Source of the DNA: Chitinophaga sp. GbtcB8 | GTDB lineage: Bacteria; Bacteroidota; Bacteroidia; Chitinophagales; Chitinophagaceae | DNA length: 64,000 nucleotides | Direction: 5' to 3' | Assembly (NCBI RefSeq): GCF_019091455.1 | Contig: NZ_JAGXJN010000005.1 | Location: 1-64,000 of the forward strand | Shown here: positions 36,243-45,100 of the stretch, in pieces | Layout: every line of letters begins with the position of its first letter | Position numbering within the stretch: the first letter of the stretch is position 1 | Made by a program: the position numbers and the translations under genes | Notes under the pieces: model-generated | The model's input: only the letters and a program-made list of their open reading frames with translations | Databases searched by the model: none | Told to the model about the DNA's origin: nothing

Positions 36243-36755
36243 TTATATAGCCATCAGATATTCTGCCGGCAATGTCAATAACAGGTTCCTTTTCAGCAAG
36301 TCAACACGGACAAGCAGTTTCTGGTGGTTTCTGAACTGGATCACCTCACAGGATAATCCGATCATCACTCCCCGGTTAATAACAAGCTTCTGTCCGGGCT
36401 GGAAGTGGCTTTCGGATATCTCAATATCAACTGGCTGAGAGGTAACTAATTTAATATTATTAATTACCGTTTCGCTGACTGAGGCAATTTGTTTTCCTGC
36501 CTTCACATAGTAGAGCGCACCTGCTATGTCCATCCCTTTATAATAATTTTCAACGCTTTTCAGATAAATAAAAACGTAAGAAGGGAACAGGGGCTCATGT
36601 ACAAATTTTTTCCGGTCGTTCCATTGCTTCAATAGTTTTTGAGTCGGCAGAAAGGAAGGGATCTCCATCTCACCGAGCCGGTCATGCACCTTTTTCTCAT
36701 GACGGGACCTGGTGTAAATTACATACCACCCTTCGGGAAACTTGCTCATCTGCAT
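36243..36755 (-). CDS. UpxY/NusG-family transcription antiterminator
   Basis: This 170-residue protein has the N-terminal NGN domain of specialised NusG paralogues (GWYVIYTRSRHEKKVHDRL, FLPTQKLLKQWNDRKK, EPLFPSYVFIYL) and a C-terminal KOW-like domain (FQPGQKLVINRGVMIGLSCEV). UpxY proteins in Bacteroidota let polymerase read through terminators in the leader of the operon they head, typically capsule operons. Here it heads a UpxY-HldE-SbnB unit inside an NRPS cluster, and a perfect terminator lies 139 bp upstream of its start. It probably promotes transcription of the long cluster. Two ATGs two codons apart (36755, 36749) are possible starts. Confidence 0.85.
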   Translation of the reverse strand: MQMSKFPEGWYVIYTRSRHEKKVHDRLGEMEIPSFLPTQKLLKQWNDRKKFVHEPLFPSYVFIYLKSVENYYKGMDIAGALYYVKAGKQIASVSETVINNIKLVTSQPVDIEISESHFQPGQKLVINRGVMIGLSCEVIQFRNHQKLLVRVDLLKRNLLLTLPAEYLMAI

Positions 36756-36972
36756 AATATAAGTTTTTGGGTAAAGCAGTTAACAGCATTCTAAAAAAGT
36801 AGTTTTCAGTCCCTCCTTCGGGTGCTGCAGATGCTTCCTGGAAGCAAAGGGTCATTTGAACTACCTCAAAAACAAAATAGATAAAATAAAAAGGTAATAG
36901 CCGCAATTTTGTTGCGGCTATTACGCTACTTGTCCCTAATCCACTGCTTCGGAACGGTATGTTCAAATCTTT
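36756..36972 (-). promoter_or_regulatory. Leader between sbnA and the UpxY gene
   Basis: This 217-bp gap in the minus-strand cluster holds a strong terminator (36894-36924), then about 138 bp before the UpxY ATG. On the minus strand a GGTAG pentamer (plus-strand CTACC, 36861-36865), as in the ops pause element recognised by RfaH-type factors, follows the terminator; so short a match is weak. A second promoter or a NusG-dependent leader is likely here. Confidence 0.45.
36894..36924 (-). terminator. Perfect 13-bp intrinsic terminator inside the NRPS cluster
   Basis: GTAATAGCCGCAA (36894-36906) and TTGCGGCTATTAC (36912-36924) form a perfect stem with a 5-nt loop. On the minus strand it is followed by CTTTTTATTTTATC. 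It lies 49 bp after sbnA and would stop the main NRPS transcript before the UpxY-HldE-SbnB genes unless polymerase is modified. Confidence 0.85.
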
Positions 36973-37962
36973 TCAATAGGTTTTCCCGATGCTTATTTCT
37001 CTTTCCGCCAGGGCAGTGATCTTTTCTGCCCATGCATCATTAAAAATGTTATTCAGATAAGCATTTCCTTTATCGGGGCAAATAAAAGCGGCTACCGGCT
37101 TTATTCCGGAAAACCGGTGGCCGGAAAAATAAGTTTTGACCGCATGATAACATGCTCCCGAAGAACCGCCCGCAAAAATCGACTGTTCTTTGAGCAGCTC
37201 TCTGCAACCCCGGATAATATTTCTATGTGAAACGTGTACCACATCATCAATTTTCGCATGCTGCAAAAAGTCGGATCTTTTGCTGGCGCCTATACCTGAA
37301 ATATATCTTTTCTGAGGTGTATCACTAAAAACCAGCGATCCTTCTATGTCTACAGCGACCACTTTTATACCCGGAAAAAATTCCCTTAACCGCAGCGATA
37401 GCCCTGTAATGGTACCCCCGGAGCTTACGGCTGCAAAAACATAATCCAGCTTTTCAAAAGATGCTCCCAGCTCCGCCCCTATGCTGTGATAGTAGCTCAG
37501 ATAATTATTTACATTAGCATATTGATTAGTCCAGAAAGCATTTTTATGCTCTCTGACTATTTCCTTTACCTTCTTGATCCTGGTTAATAAATATCCTCCT
37601 GTTTCGTCTGTCTCAGTTACTTTCACAACATCGCAGCCTAAACGGAGTATTTTCTCATAATCCTCATTAATATTGGGATCTATCACTGGCATAAAGCCGA
37701 TATCCAGGGCATTGCAGATGCCCATCAGTGCAATAGCAAAGTTCCCTGAACTGGATTCCACAACAAAGTTACCGGCGGTAAGCTGCCCATTGCGGATAGC
37801 CTCTGCTATTATATAGAATGCCGCCCTGTCCTTGATACTGCCGAAAAGGTTTTCATATTCCAGCTTTGCATACACATCAATATGTTCAACATCCAGTTTT
37901 TTGATACGGGTGTTGCCTATCAATGACCGGAACCCTTCGAGTTTCGTTAACAAATCGTGCAT
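36973..37962 (-). CDS. sbnA: SbnA-like PLP-dependent N-(2-amino-2-carboxyethyl)-L-glutamate synthase
   Basis: This 329-residue enzyme of the cysteine synthase (fold-type II PLP) family joins O-phospho-L-serine and L-glutamate; SbnB then releases L-2,3-diaminopropionate. The N-terminal IGNTRIKKL, the PLP-binding Lys in NLFGSIKDRAAFY (about residue 47), the substrate loop ESSSGNFAIAL and the phosphate-binding VSSGGTITGLS are visible. The C-terminal FAGGSSGACYHAV is also typical of SbnA. SbnB is encoded 2.3 kb downstream. The gene follows the diaminobutyrate aminotransferase by 22 bp on the same strand and is followed by a terminator. Together they indicate diamino acids as building blocks of the NRPS product. 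Confidence 0.88.
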   Translation of the reverse strand: MHDLLTKLEGFRSLIGNTRIKKLDVEHIDVYAKLEYENLFGSIKDRAAFYIIAEAIRNGQLTAGNFVVESSSGNFAIALMGICNALDIGFMPVIDPNINEDYEKILRLGCDVVKVTETDETGGYLLTRIKKVKEIVREHKNAFWTNQYANVNNYLSYYHSIGAELGASFEKLDYVFAAVSSGGTITGLSLRLREFFPGIKVVAVDIEGSLVFSDTPQKRYISGIGASKRSDFLQHAKIDDVVHVSHRNIIRGCRELLKEQSIFAGGSSGACYHAVKTYFSGHRFSGIKPVAAFICPDKGNAYLNNIFNDAWAEKITALAEREISIGKTY

Positions 37963-37984
37963 AGGAATTTTTTAAAAAATGTAC

Positions 37985-39361
37985 CTAATTTTCATATATA
38001 GCTTTTAGGGAATTATGCAGGATGTTAACTGCATCGGTAAGAATATCCGGCGTAATGATGAGCGGGGGCAGCAATCTGAGCACATTGTCGTGATAACCGC
38101 CCAGCTCTATGATCAGCCCGCGCTGAAAACAATTATCCCTTATTTTTTTGGCGGTCTGCGGCGCCGGTTTTTTTGTTTGCCGGTCATCAACAATTTCCAC
38201 GCCTATCATAAGTCCTTTTCCCCTGATGTCGCCGATTACCTCAAATTCATCCTGCAGCGCTTTTAACTTCCCGTTTAAAAGGATGCTTATGTTATCGATA
38301 TGCGCTATGAGGTTATGCTTCCTTACGAAATCGAATGCTCCTTTCGCTCCTGCCAAACTAACCTGGTTGCCACGAAATGTACCAACATGATCACCGGTAC
38401 TCCAGGCTTCAATCTCTTTTTTGTACAGTATCGCGGCAATCGGAAATCCAACCCCGCCAAGGCCCTTTGACATCGTAATAATATCAGGTCTGGCATCTGA
38501 GTGGAGAAAGGATAAAAACCGGCCAGACCTGAAGAATCCGGCCTGTACTTCATCAAATATTGTCAACACATCATTCTCTTTGGCCACCTGCGCGATCTTC
38601 TCCAGATATCCCGGCGGAGGAACTACGATTCCGCCCTCTCCCTGAATGGGTTCCAGGATAACCGCTGCCGGCTTTACAATGCCCGAAAAAGTATTTTCCA
38701 ACACTTCCCCCAGGTAATCAACGCAATCTGTATGGCAGGTATCAGGCGTTTTTTTAACGGGACACCGATAGCAATAAGCATATGGAATAAAGTGTACATT
38801 GGCATCAAGTGACTTAAATTTGGACCGGAACCTCGTATTTGAAGTCAGCGCGAGAGCGGTAGTCGTCATCCCGTGATAACCACCTCTGAAAGCAATAATA
38901 TTGTCACGGCCGGTCTTTATCTTCGCCAGTTTTACCGCTGCCTCAACAGCGTCAGCGCCGGTAGGCCCTACAAAGCTCACCTTATACTGGTCTGCCATAT
39001 CTTCCGGCAAACACGATAATATGTCTTTGATAACGTCCAGCTTTAACCTTGTGGGATAGTCGAGCGCATGGATAAGCCGGGATTGCTGCTGGCTGGTGTA
39101 CTCAAGTATTTCCTCGTTACAATGGCCAAGATTGACCACACCGGCCGAAGAAAAGAAATCGATCAGGTGATTCCCATCTACATCTTCAATAATGGCGCCC
39201 TTCGCTCTGTTAATGGCCATCGGAAAACTTTTTGGATAGGAAACGATACTTCCTTCCAGCCTGGACTGCTCTTCCAGCAGTTCCCGTGAAATGGGGCCAG
39301 GTAGCTCCTTCGTAATTATTTTCGATCTGTCAGACAGATGGAAGTTTGAAAAATCGCTCAT
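37985..39361 (-). CDS. Class III aminotransferase, diaminobutyrate-2-oxoglutarate transaminase family
   Basis: This 458-residue PLP enzyme has the class III aminotransferase layout: FVGPTGADAVEAAVKLAK (about 127-144), the FRGGYHGMTTTALALTS loop, the Asp in IFDEVQAGFFRSG, the PLP Lys in ITMSKGLGGVGFP (about residue 297) and the C-terminal RGKGLMIGVEI. The GPTGxDAVEAAxKLAK stretch is typical of the 2,4-diaminobutyrate transaminase (Dat/EctB) subgroup, which makes L-2,4-diaminobutyrate from aspartate semialdehyde and glutamate. No ectoine genes are near. Placed between a GT9 gene and sbnA in an NRPS cluster, it most likely supplies diaminobutyrate; two adenylation domains in this cluster have codes that fit. 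Substrate is inferred. Confidence 0.85.
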   Translation of the reverse strand: MSDFSNFHLSDRSKIITKELPGPISRELLEEQSRLEGSIVSYPKSFPMAINRAKGAIIEDVDGNHLIDFFSSAGVVNLGHCNEEILEYTSQQQSRLIHALDYPTRLKLDVIKDILSCLPEDMADQYKVSFVGPTGADAVEAAVKLAKIKTGRDNIIAFRGGYHGMTTTALALTSNTRFRSKFKSLDANVHFIPYAYCYRCPVKKTPDTCHTDCVDYLGEVLENTFSGIVKPAAVILEPIQGEGGIVVPPPGYLEKIAQVAKENDVLTIFDEVQAGFFRSGRFLSFLHSDARPDIITMSKGLGGVGFPIAAILYKKEIEAWSTGDHVGTFRGNQVSLAGAKGAFDFVRKHNLIAHIDNISILLNGKLKALQDEFEVIGDIRGKGLMIGVEIVDDRQTKKPAPQTAKKIRDNCFQRGLIIELGGYHDNVLRLLPPLIITPDILTDAVNILHNSLKAIYEN

Positions 39362-39408
39362 ATTTTCCCTGTTAATGAAGCCGTTCAGTAATACTTAATG
39401 AAGTCACA

Positions 39409-40275
39409 TTACGGTTGTGGCACCTGTAATTGTCGGATTAATGCAGCAGATACTTCCGCCACCGTATGCTCAGCGCACTCCTGGCCGTACGGGCATTTAT
39501 AGCCGTCCAGTGTTACAAAACATGGCGAGCAGCTGAGTTTTTTATACATATTAATATTGTTCTGATGTCCCCAGAGCATGGGCGTAGCATCCATAAAGAG
39601 AACAACGCCTCTTTTCTGGAACGCATTGGTTACATGTGCAAAGAAGGATTCTATCCCCACAAAGGAATCAGCATGTTTAATGATTGACAGGGCCTGTCTT
39701 AGTGTGGTTTTTCCTCTCAGATCAATGGCATTCGTCACGCCTTCCTCTTTTGCCAACCCCAGCTGAATAAAATCAATATCCGGATGAGCAGCCACCAGCT
39801 GATTCCATCTTTCCAGTTTCCAATGACTATTTGGAGAGTGATCAGAAGTGATATGGATGACGACCTTCTTCTTTTGGGAATACCCGGATAAAAGCCGGAC
39901 AGCCCAGGCATCTTCCTTTGCTGACAAGGATATCTCCAACGGTTCGTTTGTTACACGCACCCCTAAAAAAGCGCCCAGTGTTGTTCTTACTGAAACCGTC
40001 GTCACTTTTTCAAGCGGATACCTGGATAAATTATTATCCCGGAAAAATTTCGGGAAAAAGATATAAGCAGGTGAAAAAACCGGCTTGTTAAAAAAATAAA
40101 GCGGGATCAGCAGGTCGATATTAGGGTTTCGCTTAAACAGGGCTATTTGCTTATGGGGGCAATATACAATGAGGTAGCTGCCAGGTTTTTTCTTTTTAAT
40201 AGCCCTTAGCGCAGGTGTAACCAGGACAGCATCTCCAAAACCTCCCCAGGAAATTATGATCCGGATGATCTTCAT
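39409..40275 (-). CDS. Glycosyltransferase family 9 (heptosyltransferase-like)
   Basis: This 288-residue protein matches GT9, the ADP-heptose:LPS heptosyltransferase family. The N-terminal motif reads ISWGGFGDAVLVTPALRAIKK, like the family's GDxxLTTPALRAL, with an Asp that is the usual catalytic base region. The C-terminal half has HITSDHSPNSHWKLERWNQL and the donor-binding motif SIIKHADSFVGIESFFAHVTNAF. It is a little shorter than typical (about 320-350). It overlaps the upstream 68-residue gene by 4 bp. With the HldE-like enzyme nearby I infer that it attaches a heptose-like sugar to the peptide product; transfer to a cell-surface glycan is the alternative. Confidence 0.8.
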   Translation of the reverse strand: MKIIRIIISWGGFGDAVLVTPALRAIKKKKPGSYLIVYCPHKQIALFKRNPNIDLLIPLYFFNKPVFSPAYIFFPKFFRDNNLSRYPLEKVTTVSVRTTLGAFLGVRVTNEPLEISLSAKEDAWAVRLLSGYSQKKKVVIHITSDHSPNSHWKLERWNQLVAAHPDIDFIQLGLAKEEGVTNAIDLRGKTTLRQALSIIKHADSFVGIESFFAHVTNAFQKRGVVLFMDATPMLWGHQNNINMYKKLSCSPCFVTLDGYKCPYGQECAEHTVAEVSAALIRQLQVPQP

Positions 40276-40478
40276 GTGTTGACTATTTCATCGATCTTTT
40301 TAAGTTCATTTAGTACAGATTGATACATTTTACGTTCATCATAGATAAACGCCAGGAAAGAAGATCTTCGCAAGCTGAACGGAAATTTCATTTCCGTATC
40401 CCAATGATCCTGTAACACCAAAAGCTTGCGCTCCACTTCCGCGATCCTTATGCCGAGATATTCCTGTAAAATCAACAT
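40272..40478 (-). CDS. Hypothetical 68-residue protein of the NRPS operon
   Basis: I do not recognise the family. The protein is mostly alpha-helical, with an amphipathic helix at each end (EYLGIRIAEVERKLLVLQD and RKMYQSVLNELKKIDEIVN) and a central KFPFSLRRSSFLAF segment. It has no signal peptide, Cys pair or MbtH signature, although its size is like that of MbtH helpers. It starts 7 bp after the hydroxylase gene and its stop overlaps the GT9 start (ATGA), so it is translationally coupled and probably a real member of the operon. A helper of the hydroxylase or glycosyltransferase is possible. Confidence 0.6.
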   Translation of the reverse strand: MLILQEYLGIRIAEVERKLLVLQDHWDTEMKFPFSLRRSSFLAFIYDERKMYQSVLNELKKIDEIVNT

Positions 40479-40485
40479 TGAAAAC

Positions 40486-42144
40486 CTATTTAGTATATAA
40501 TAGTTCCTTCTCGCCGAAGAGCCGTTCCGCTATTACATTTTTCTCCCTGCAATAGGACAGCATCTTATTAGATTCAACGATGGGGCCGGATTCTTCCGTA
40601 TACTTGATGCTACTGATGAACTCCACCCAGGGCTCCATGCCCATGGCATATACATATATTTCTTTTGGATGAAAAACATCCACAAAGCCTTTCCCTTTTG
40701 CAAAGTTAGATCCGGCAAGTCTTCTGGAATGATCTTTATCCCTGGCAAGCGTATAGGTCAGCAGTGGACCGTATAACCAGGAAAGCGCGGCGCCCTCGCA
40801 CTCCATTCCAAAACAGATCACATCAATATCACCGGTAAATTCATGAATTCTATGATAGAACATTGGCTCACTGATACAGGAGTCGGCAACGAAGAGCACT
40901 GAAAATTTTCCAAAATGAATATGATAACACATCTTTGACATGATATCCAGATCGCAGTGTTCTCCAAGAAATGGAACGCCAGTGATGGTACAGTCCTTCC
41001 CTATGATCTGTTCAAACTCTGATATCTCCAGCACGCTCTTAAAGCCGATGGCTTCGAACATGATCTTTAATCTTGGGTCCTGGATTGATCTGTTTCCTCC
41101 ATCCGGCACCACGATGTTCTTTATCTTATGTCTTAGCGGCAATAAAGTTTCCAGCAATATGTGATCCTGGTGGTTGTGAGTGATCAATACATAATCAATT
41201 TCATCCGGAAGGTCTACATCAGAGAATTTGTCAATATCTGACATAAAGCCGTAGTAGCTGATCAGCGGGTCCACCAGTATGCTTACGGTGGCGGTTTCGA
41301 TCAGGATACATGCATGCCCGAAGTATCTCATCCGGATCTTATCACCGGTATACTTTTGGTATCTGACAGGTTCTTCTTCTGTAAAAAAGGTAGAAAAAAG
41401 CTGCTGCTGTTTGTCGTCCAGGTTTAACCTTCTCATCATTTCAGCAGCATTACCTTTTGTTTTTTTCATTCTTGCAAGATCGTCGATGATCCCGTTATCG
41501 AATGCCAGTGGAACATGGCAAACGTTTTCGTTATCCAGGCGCGGGGTGCTCAATACAAAAGGCCGCTCGTCGTTGGCAGTGAGCCAAAAAACGATGCTTT
41601 GGCTACTCTTATTATAGAATTCGCTGCGGTACAGCAGTGATTCATAAAACCTGTAGGTGGGGTTATTATTCAGATCGTATACCAGCTCTACCAGGCCTTT
41701 GAGGTTCTCCGGCACATCCGGATAAAGTGCTTCCAATGAGTAACCGGTACCCTTTTCTTTGAGGATTTTTTCCAGGTCTGTAATGGACTTTGCCAGTTCA
41801 ATCATATGTGATCGCGACTGCATGGTGTCATTGATCAATTGTTTAACCTCATCTACTCTTTCGCCATTAAGATCAATAAAAGGACCACCCCTCATTTTGG
41901 GATTTTTTACAGATGAAGCATGAATGGCAGGTGCGCTCACATAGGAAGACATGATCTTAAGATGCCTGTTCACAATATTCATAGCAGCGGTTGCAGGCGA
42001 AATCAAATGTGACCAGGCATACCACCTGTCTACCAGTGGCTCGAAAACGACATTGGGCTTTAGATACATTAGCTTATCCATAAAACAATTTTTTGAATAT
42101 TTACTGAACGAAAGGTTTTCTACTTCAAACGGATCCAGGGTCAT
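40486..42144 (-). CDS. CmlA-like diiron beta-hydroxylase with metallo-beta-lactamase fold
   Basis: This 552-residue protein has an N-terminal domain of about 250 residues with no known motif, then a metallo-beta-lactamase-fold domain. The metal motif is VLITHNHQDHILLETL (HxHxDH, about residue 321). Further possible ligands are Glu/His in PFLGEHCDLDI and Asp in LFVADSCI. CmlA, which beta-hydroxylates a carrier-bound amino acid in chloramphenicol synthesis, has the same two-part build, nearly the same length (532) and the motif at about residue 305. The gene starts 1 bp after a one-module NRPS and is co-transcribed with it, as expected for a tailoring enzyme acting on a carrier-bound residue. 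A plain MBL hydrolase is the alternative, but the N-terminal domain argues against it. Confidence 0.72.
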   Translation of the reverse strand: MTLDPFEVENLSFSKYSKNCFMDKLMYLKPNVVFEPLVDRWYAWSHLISPATAAMNIVNRHLKIMSSYVSAPAIHASSVKNPKMRGGPFIDLNGERVDEVKQLINDTMQSRSHMIELAKSITDLEKILKEKGTGYSLEALYPDVPENLKGLVELVYDLNNNPTYRFYESLLYRSEFYNKSSQSIVFWLTANDERPFVLSTPRLDNENVCHVPLAFDNGIIDDLARMKKTKGNAAEMMRRLNLDDKQQQLFSTFFTEEEPVRYQKYTGDKIRMRYFGHACILIETATVSILVDPLISYYGFMSDIDKFSDVDLPDEIDYVLITHNHQDHILLETLLPLRHKIKNIVVPDGGNRSIQDPRLKIMFEAIGFKSVLEISEFEQIIGKDCTITGVPFLGEHCDLDIMSKMCYHIHFGKFSVLFVADSCISEPMFYHRIHEFTGDIDVICFGMECEGAALSWLYGPLLTYTLARDKDHSRRLAGSNFAKGKGFVDVFHPKEIYVYAMGMEPWVEFISSIKYTEESGPIVESNKMLSYCREKNVIAERLFGEKELLYTK

Positions 42145-42145
42145 A

Positions 42146-45100
42146 TCAGAGGAGGGCCTCTATCTTTTTAACCAGAACGGGGAGCAATGGCTGCCGGAGA
42201 ATGGAAACGTGGTCGCCTTTCAGCTTATGGCAAATCACCTTATGAATAAAACAGTTAGATAAAAAGGCTGTATCAAAACGGGAGGTTGCTGCTTTAAAAT
42301 AGACCAGCTGTGCCTGCAACAATCCCGTAGGCCGATAGTTTCCCGACATATATTGAAAACTCCTGACCGTATTCATATGGGATATCACCTCCGCTATGCC
42401 GAGTGTGTCAAATTGAGGTATCATGGTATGCAGATGCTCTGGCACCAACCCTCTCACGTTCATCCCTTCTTCCTCCCACTTGCTGAACAACGTCACCGAA
42501 TATTGCCAGAGTGCCGGGATACTATTGATCGGCTGAAGCTGCTCATTTCCGATCTTAAAATGGTGATTAACATACTCCTTTTCCTCCTGCAGGGAAAACA
42601 ACTGTTGATGGATCGCCGGCTCCTGGTAAGAAAAACGCAAATACGAATCAAGCATTATCAGCTTCTCTACCATTTCTCCCCGGGCCTCCAGCTGCCGCGC
42701 CACTTCATAGCAGATCATTCCTCCCAGGCTCCAGCCCACGAGCCAATAGGGGCCCCTGGGTTGTACCTTAAGCAAATACTCCAGGTATTCCGCAGCTACA
42801 TCTTCCATCCGCAGGTCTTCCGGCGCCAGTGCAGCCACTCTCTTAGCCCTGATACCATGGCAGCTAAATCCCCGGATCATGCTGGAAAACTCAACATAAG
42901 CCTGAATATCCCCCGATCCATCGTGTATCATAAAAAGATGCTTATCAGTGGCCGCTCCTTTCAACAGGATAACATGTCTTTCAACCCCGCTCTTATGCTG
43001 CTTCCCCGATTTGATACCCACCGACATTTCCTGAATGGAAGATGAATTAAAAATATCTGCCAACGGCATTTCTACGCCGAAAACTTCGAAAATGCGATGC
43101 GCCAGTCTTGTTGCATTAAGAGAATGACCGCCTATCTCAAAAAAACTCACATGTGCACTTATTTTTTGTTTATCCAGCTTCAATATTTCCGACCAGATCT
43201 CCACTAACTGACACTCCGTTCCATCAGCCGGAGCTACATATTCAAAGCTGCGTTCGATATGCATTTCAGCAAGGGCTCTCCTGTCTATTTTACCACTCGG
43301 GGATTGCGGCATCATTGAAATCCGGCAATACTCCGCCGGAATCATATAACCGGCAAACCATTCAGACAGATGCGTTTTGAATTCCGCTGCAGAAATTTCC
43401 TTCTCCGCCACATAATAGGTCAACAGATACCTATCCAAATGGTCACCTCTGACCACTACTACCACCTCCTCCACCCCTTCCAATTCAGCCAAACGATTTT
43501 CCACTTCCTCCAATTCGATCCTGAAGCCTCTTATTTTCACCTGGTTATCTGCTCTTCCTAAAAACTCAAGACTTCCATCAGGCAGCCATTTCACCAGGTC
43601 CCCCGTCCTGTACATTTTTGTGCCCGGCAAAAAGGGATTTTCGATGAATTTTTGGGAGGTAAGCTCCGGATTATTAATATACCCCTGCGACACTCCATCC
43701 CCACCGATAAACAATTCACCCGCCACCCCGACCGGCAACAGCTCCAGGTATTTTCCCAAAACATATACACAGGTGTTGGACAATGGCTTTCCGATGGATA
43801 TGCTGCCCCCCTCCGCTTCCCGGTTTTCCACCAGCCCGATCGTTGAAGAAATAGTGGTTTCCGTAGGGCCATACTTATTGTAAAATTTATAATCCTGCTG
43901 TAAACGCCTGGCCAGGTCGGCGGTACAGGGCTCCCCGCCTGAAATAATCCGCTTGATAGTATTGGGCTTATGGAAGGTGATATTATTAAGATAAGAAGGT
44001 GTGGCATGAAAATGAGTAATACTATGGGCAGATATATAATTATTCAACCTTTCATTATCCAGGAGCACCTCCCGGTCTGCCAAAACCAGGATAGCTCCAT
44101 TTAATAATGATAACCAGATCTGTTCGATAGACGGATCAAAACCAATACTGGAAAACTGAAATATCCGGTCATCCTTATTTATTGCGTAAGTACGGGTTTG
44201 GGAAAATATATAATTAATAACTGACCTGTGGCTGACCATTACACCATTAGGTACACCGGTTGACCCGGAGGTATAAATAATATAGGCCACCTCATGCGGA
44301 AAGTCCTGTGCTATATTCTCTTTACTTTCTCTTTGTATCTTCCGGTCGTACACCTCTATTACGTCAATATCTGCTTTGATCAAACCAGAACGGCTTTGTT
44401 CCGTTACCAGGTGCCGGGCGTTACTTTGCAACAACATATGACCAACCCTTTCCGGCGGTTGTACAACATCAATTGGCAGGCATACGCCACCGGCTTTAAG
44501 GATACCAATGATACCGGCTATCATCTCCACGGATCTATCTACCCAAATCCCTACAACGGCATCTCTCTTCAATCCCCGTTTCAGCAGATAGGCGGCTATC
44601 TGATTAGCACGTTCATTCAGCTGATCATAGGTAATGCTGATATCATTATGCAGCAATGCAATCGCCGGCCCGCTAATATTCACCTGTTGTTCGAACAATT
44701 CCACCAAAGAGCTTTCCCGCGGATATGCTTCGGCAGTATTGTTAAAAGTATGCAGCAACTGCGTCCTTTCTTCCTTCCCCAGGTAGTTTACATTCATTAT
44801 TTTCTGGTCAGGATCTTCCAGGATGGCATACAGTATGTTTTCCAGATGCCGGGTAAGCTGCCCGACCATTGCTCCGGTAAAAAGCTGTACCTTATAAGTA
44901 AACTGGATTGATATCTCCTGCTGCAGGCTACGAATAGACAAATCCAGGTCGTGCTGACAATATTTTGCGCTGCGCTCAGGTCCTTCTTCTATTCTTAGAT
45001 CATCATAGCTGCGCTGATCCTCAACCAGGTAATTAATAGATACATCAAAAAGCGGATTCCTGCTTTGATCTGCTATTGCATTTGTTTTCTCCATTAAGAA

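Noticed and set aside
33719..37962. SbnA/SbnB as evidence for a staphyloferrin B-type siderophore
   Set aside because: No NIS (IucA/IucC-like) synthetase or siderophore receptor is present in the cluster; the pair more likely only supplies diaminopropionate to the NRPS.
37985..39361. Aminotransferase as an ectoine (EctB) pathway gene
   Set aside because: No ectA or ectC is nearby, and the NRPS context with diaminobutyrate-like adenylation codes explains it better.
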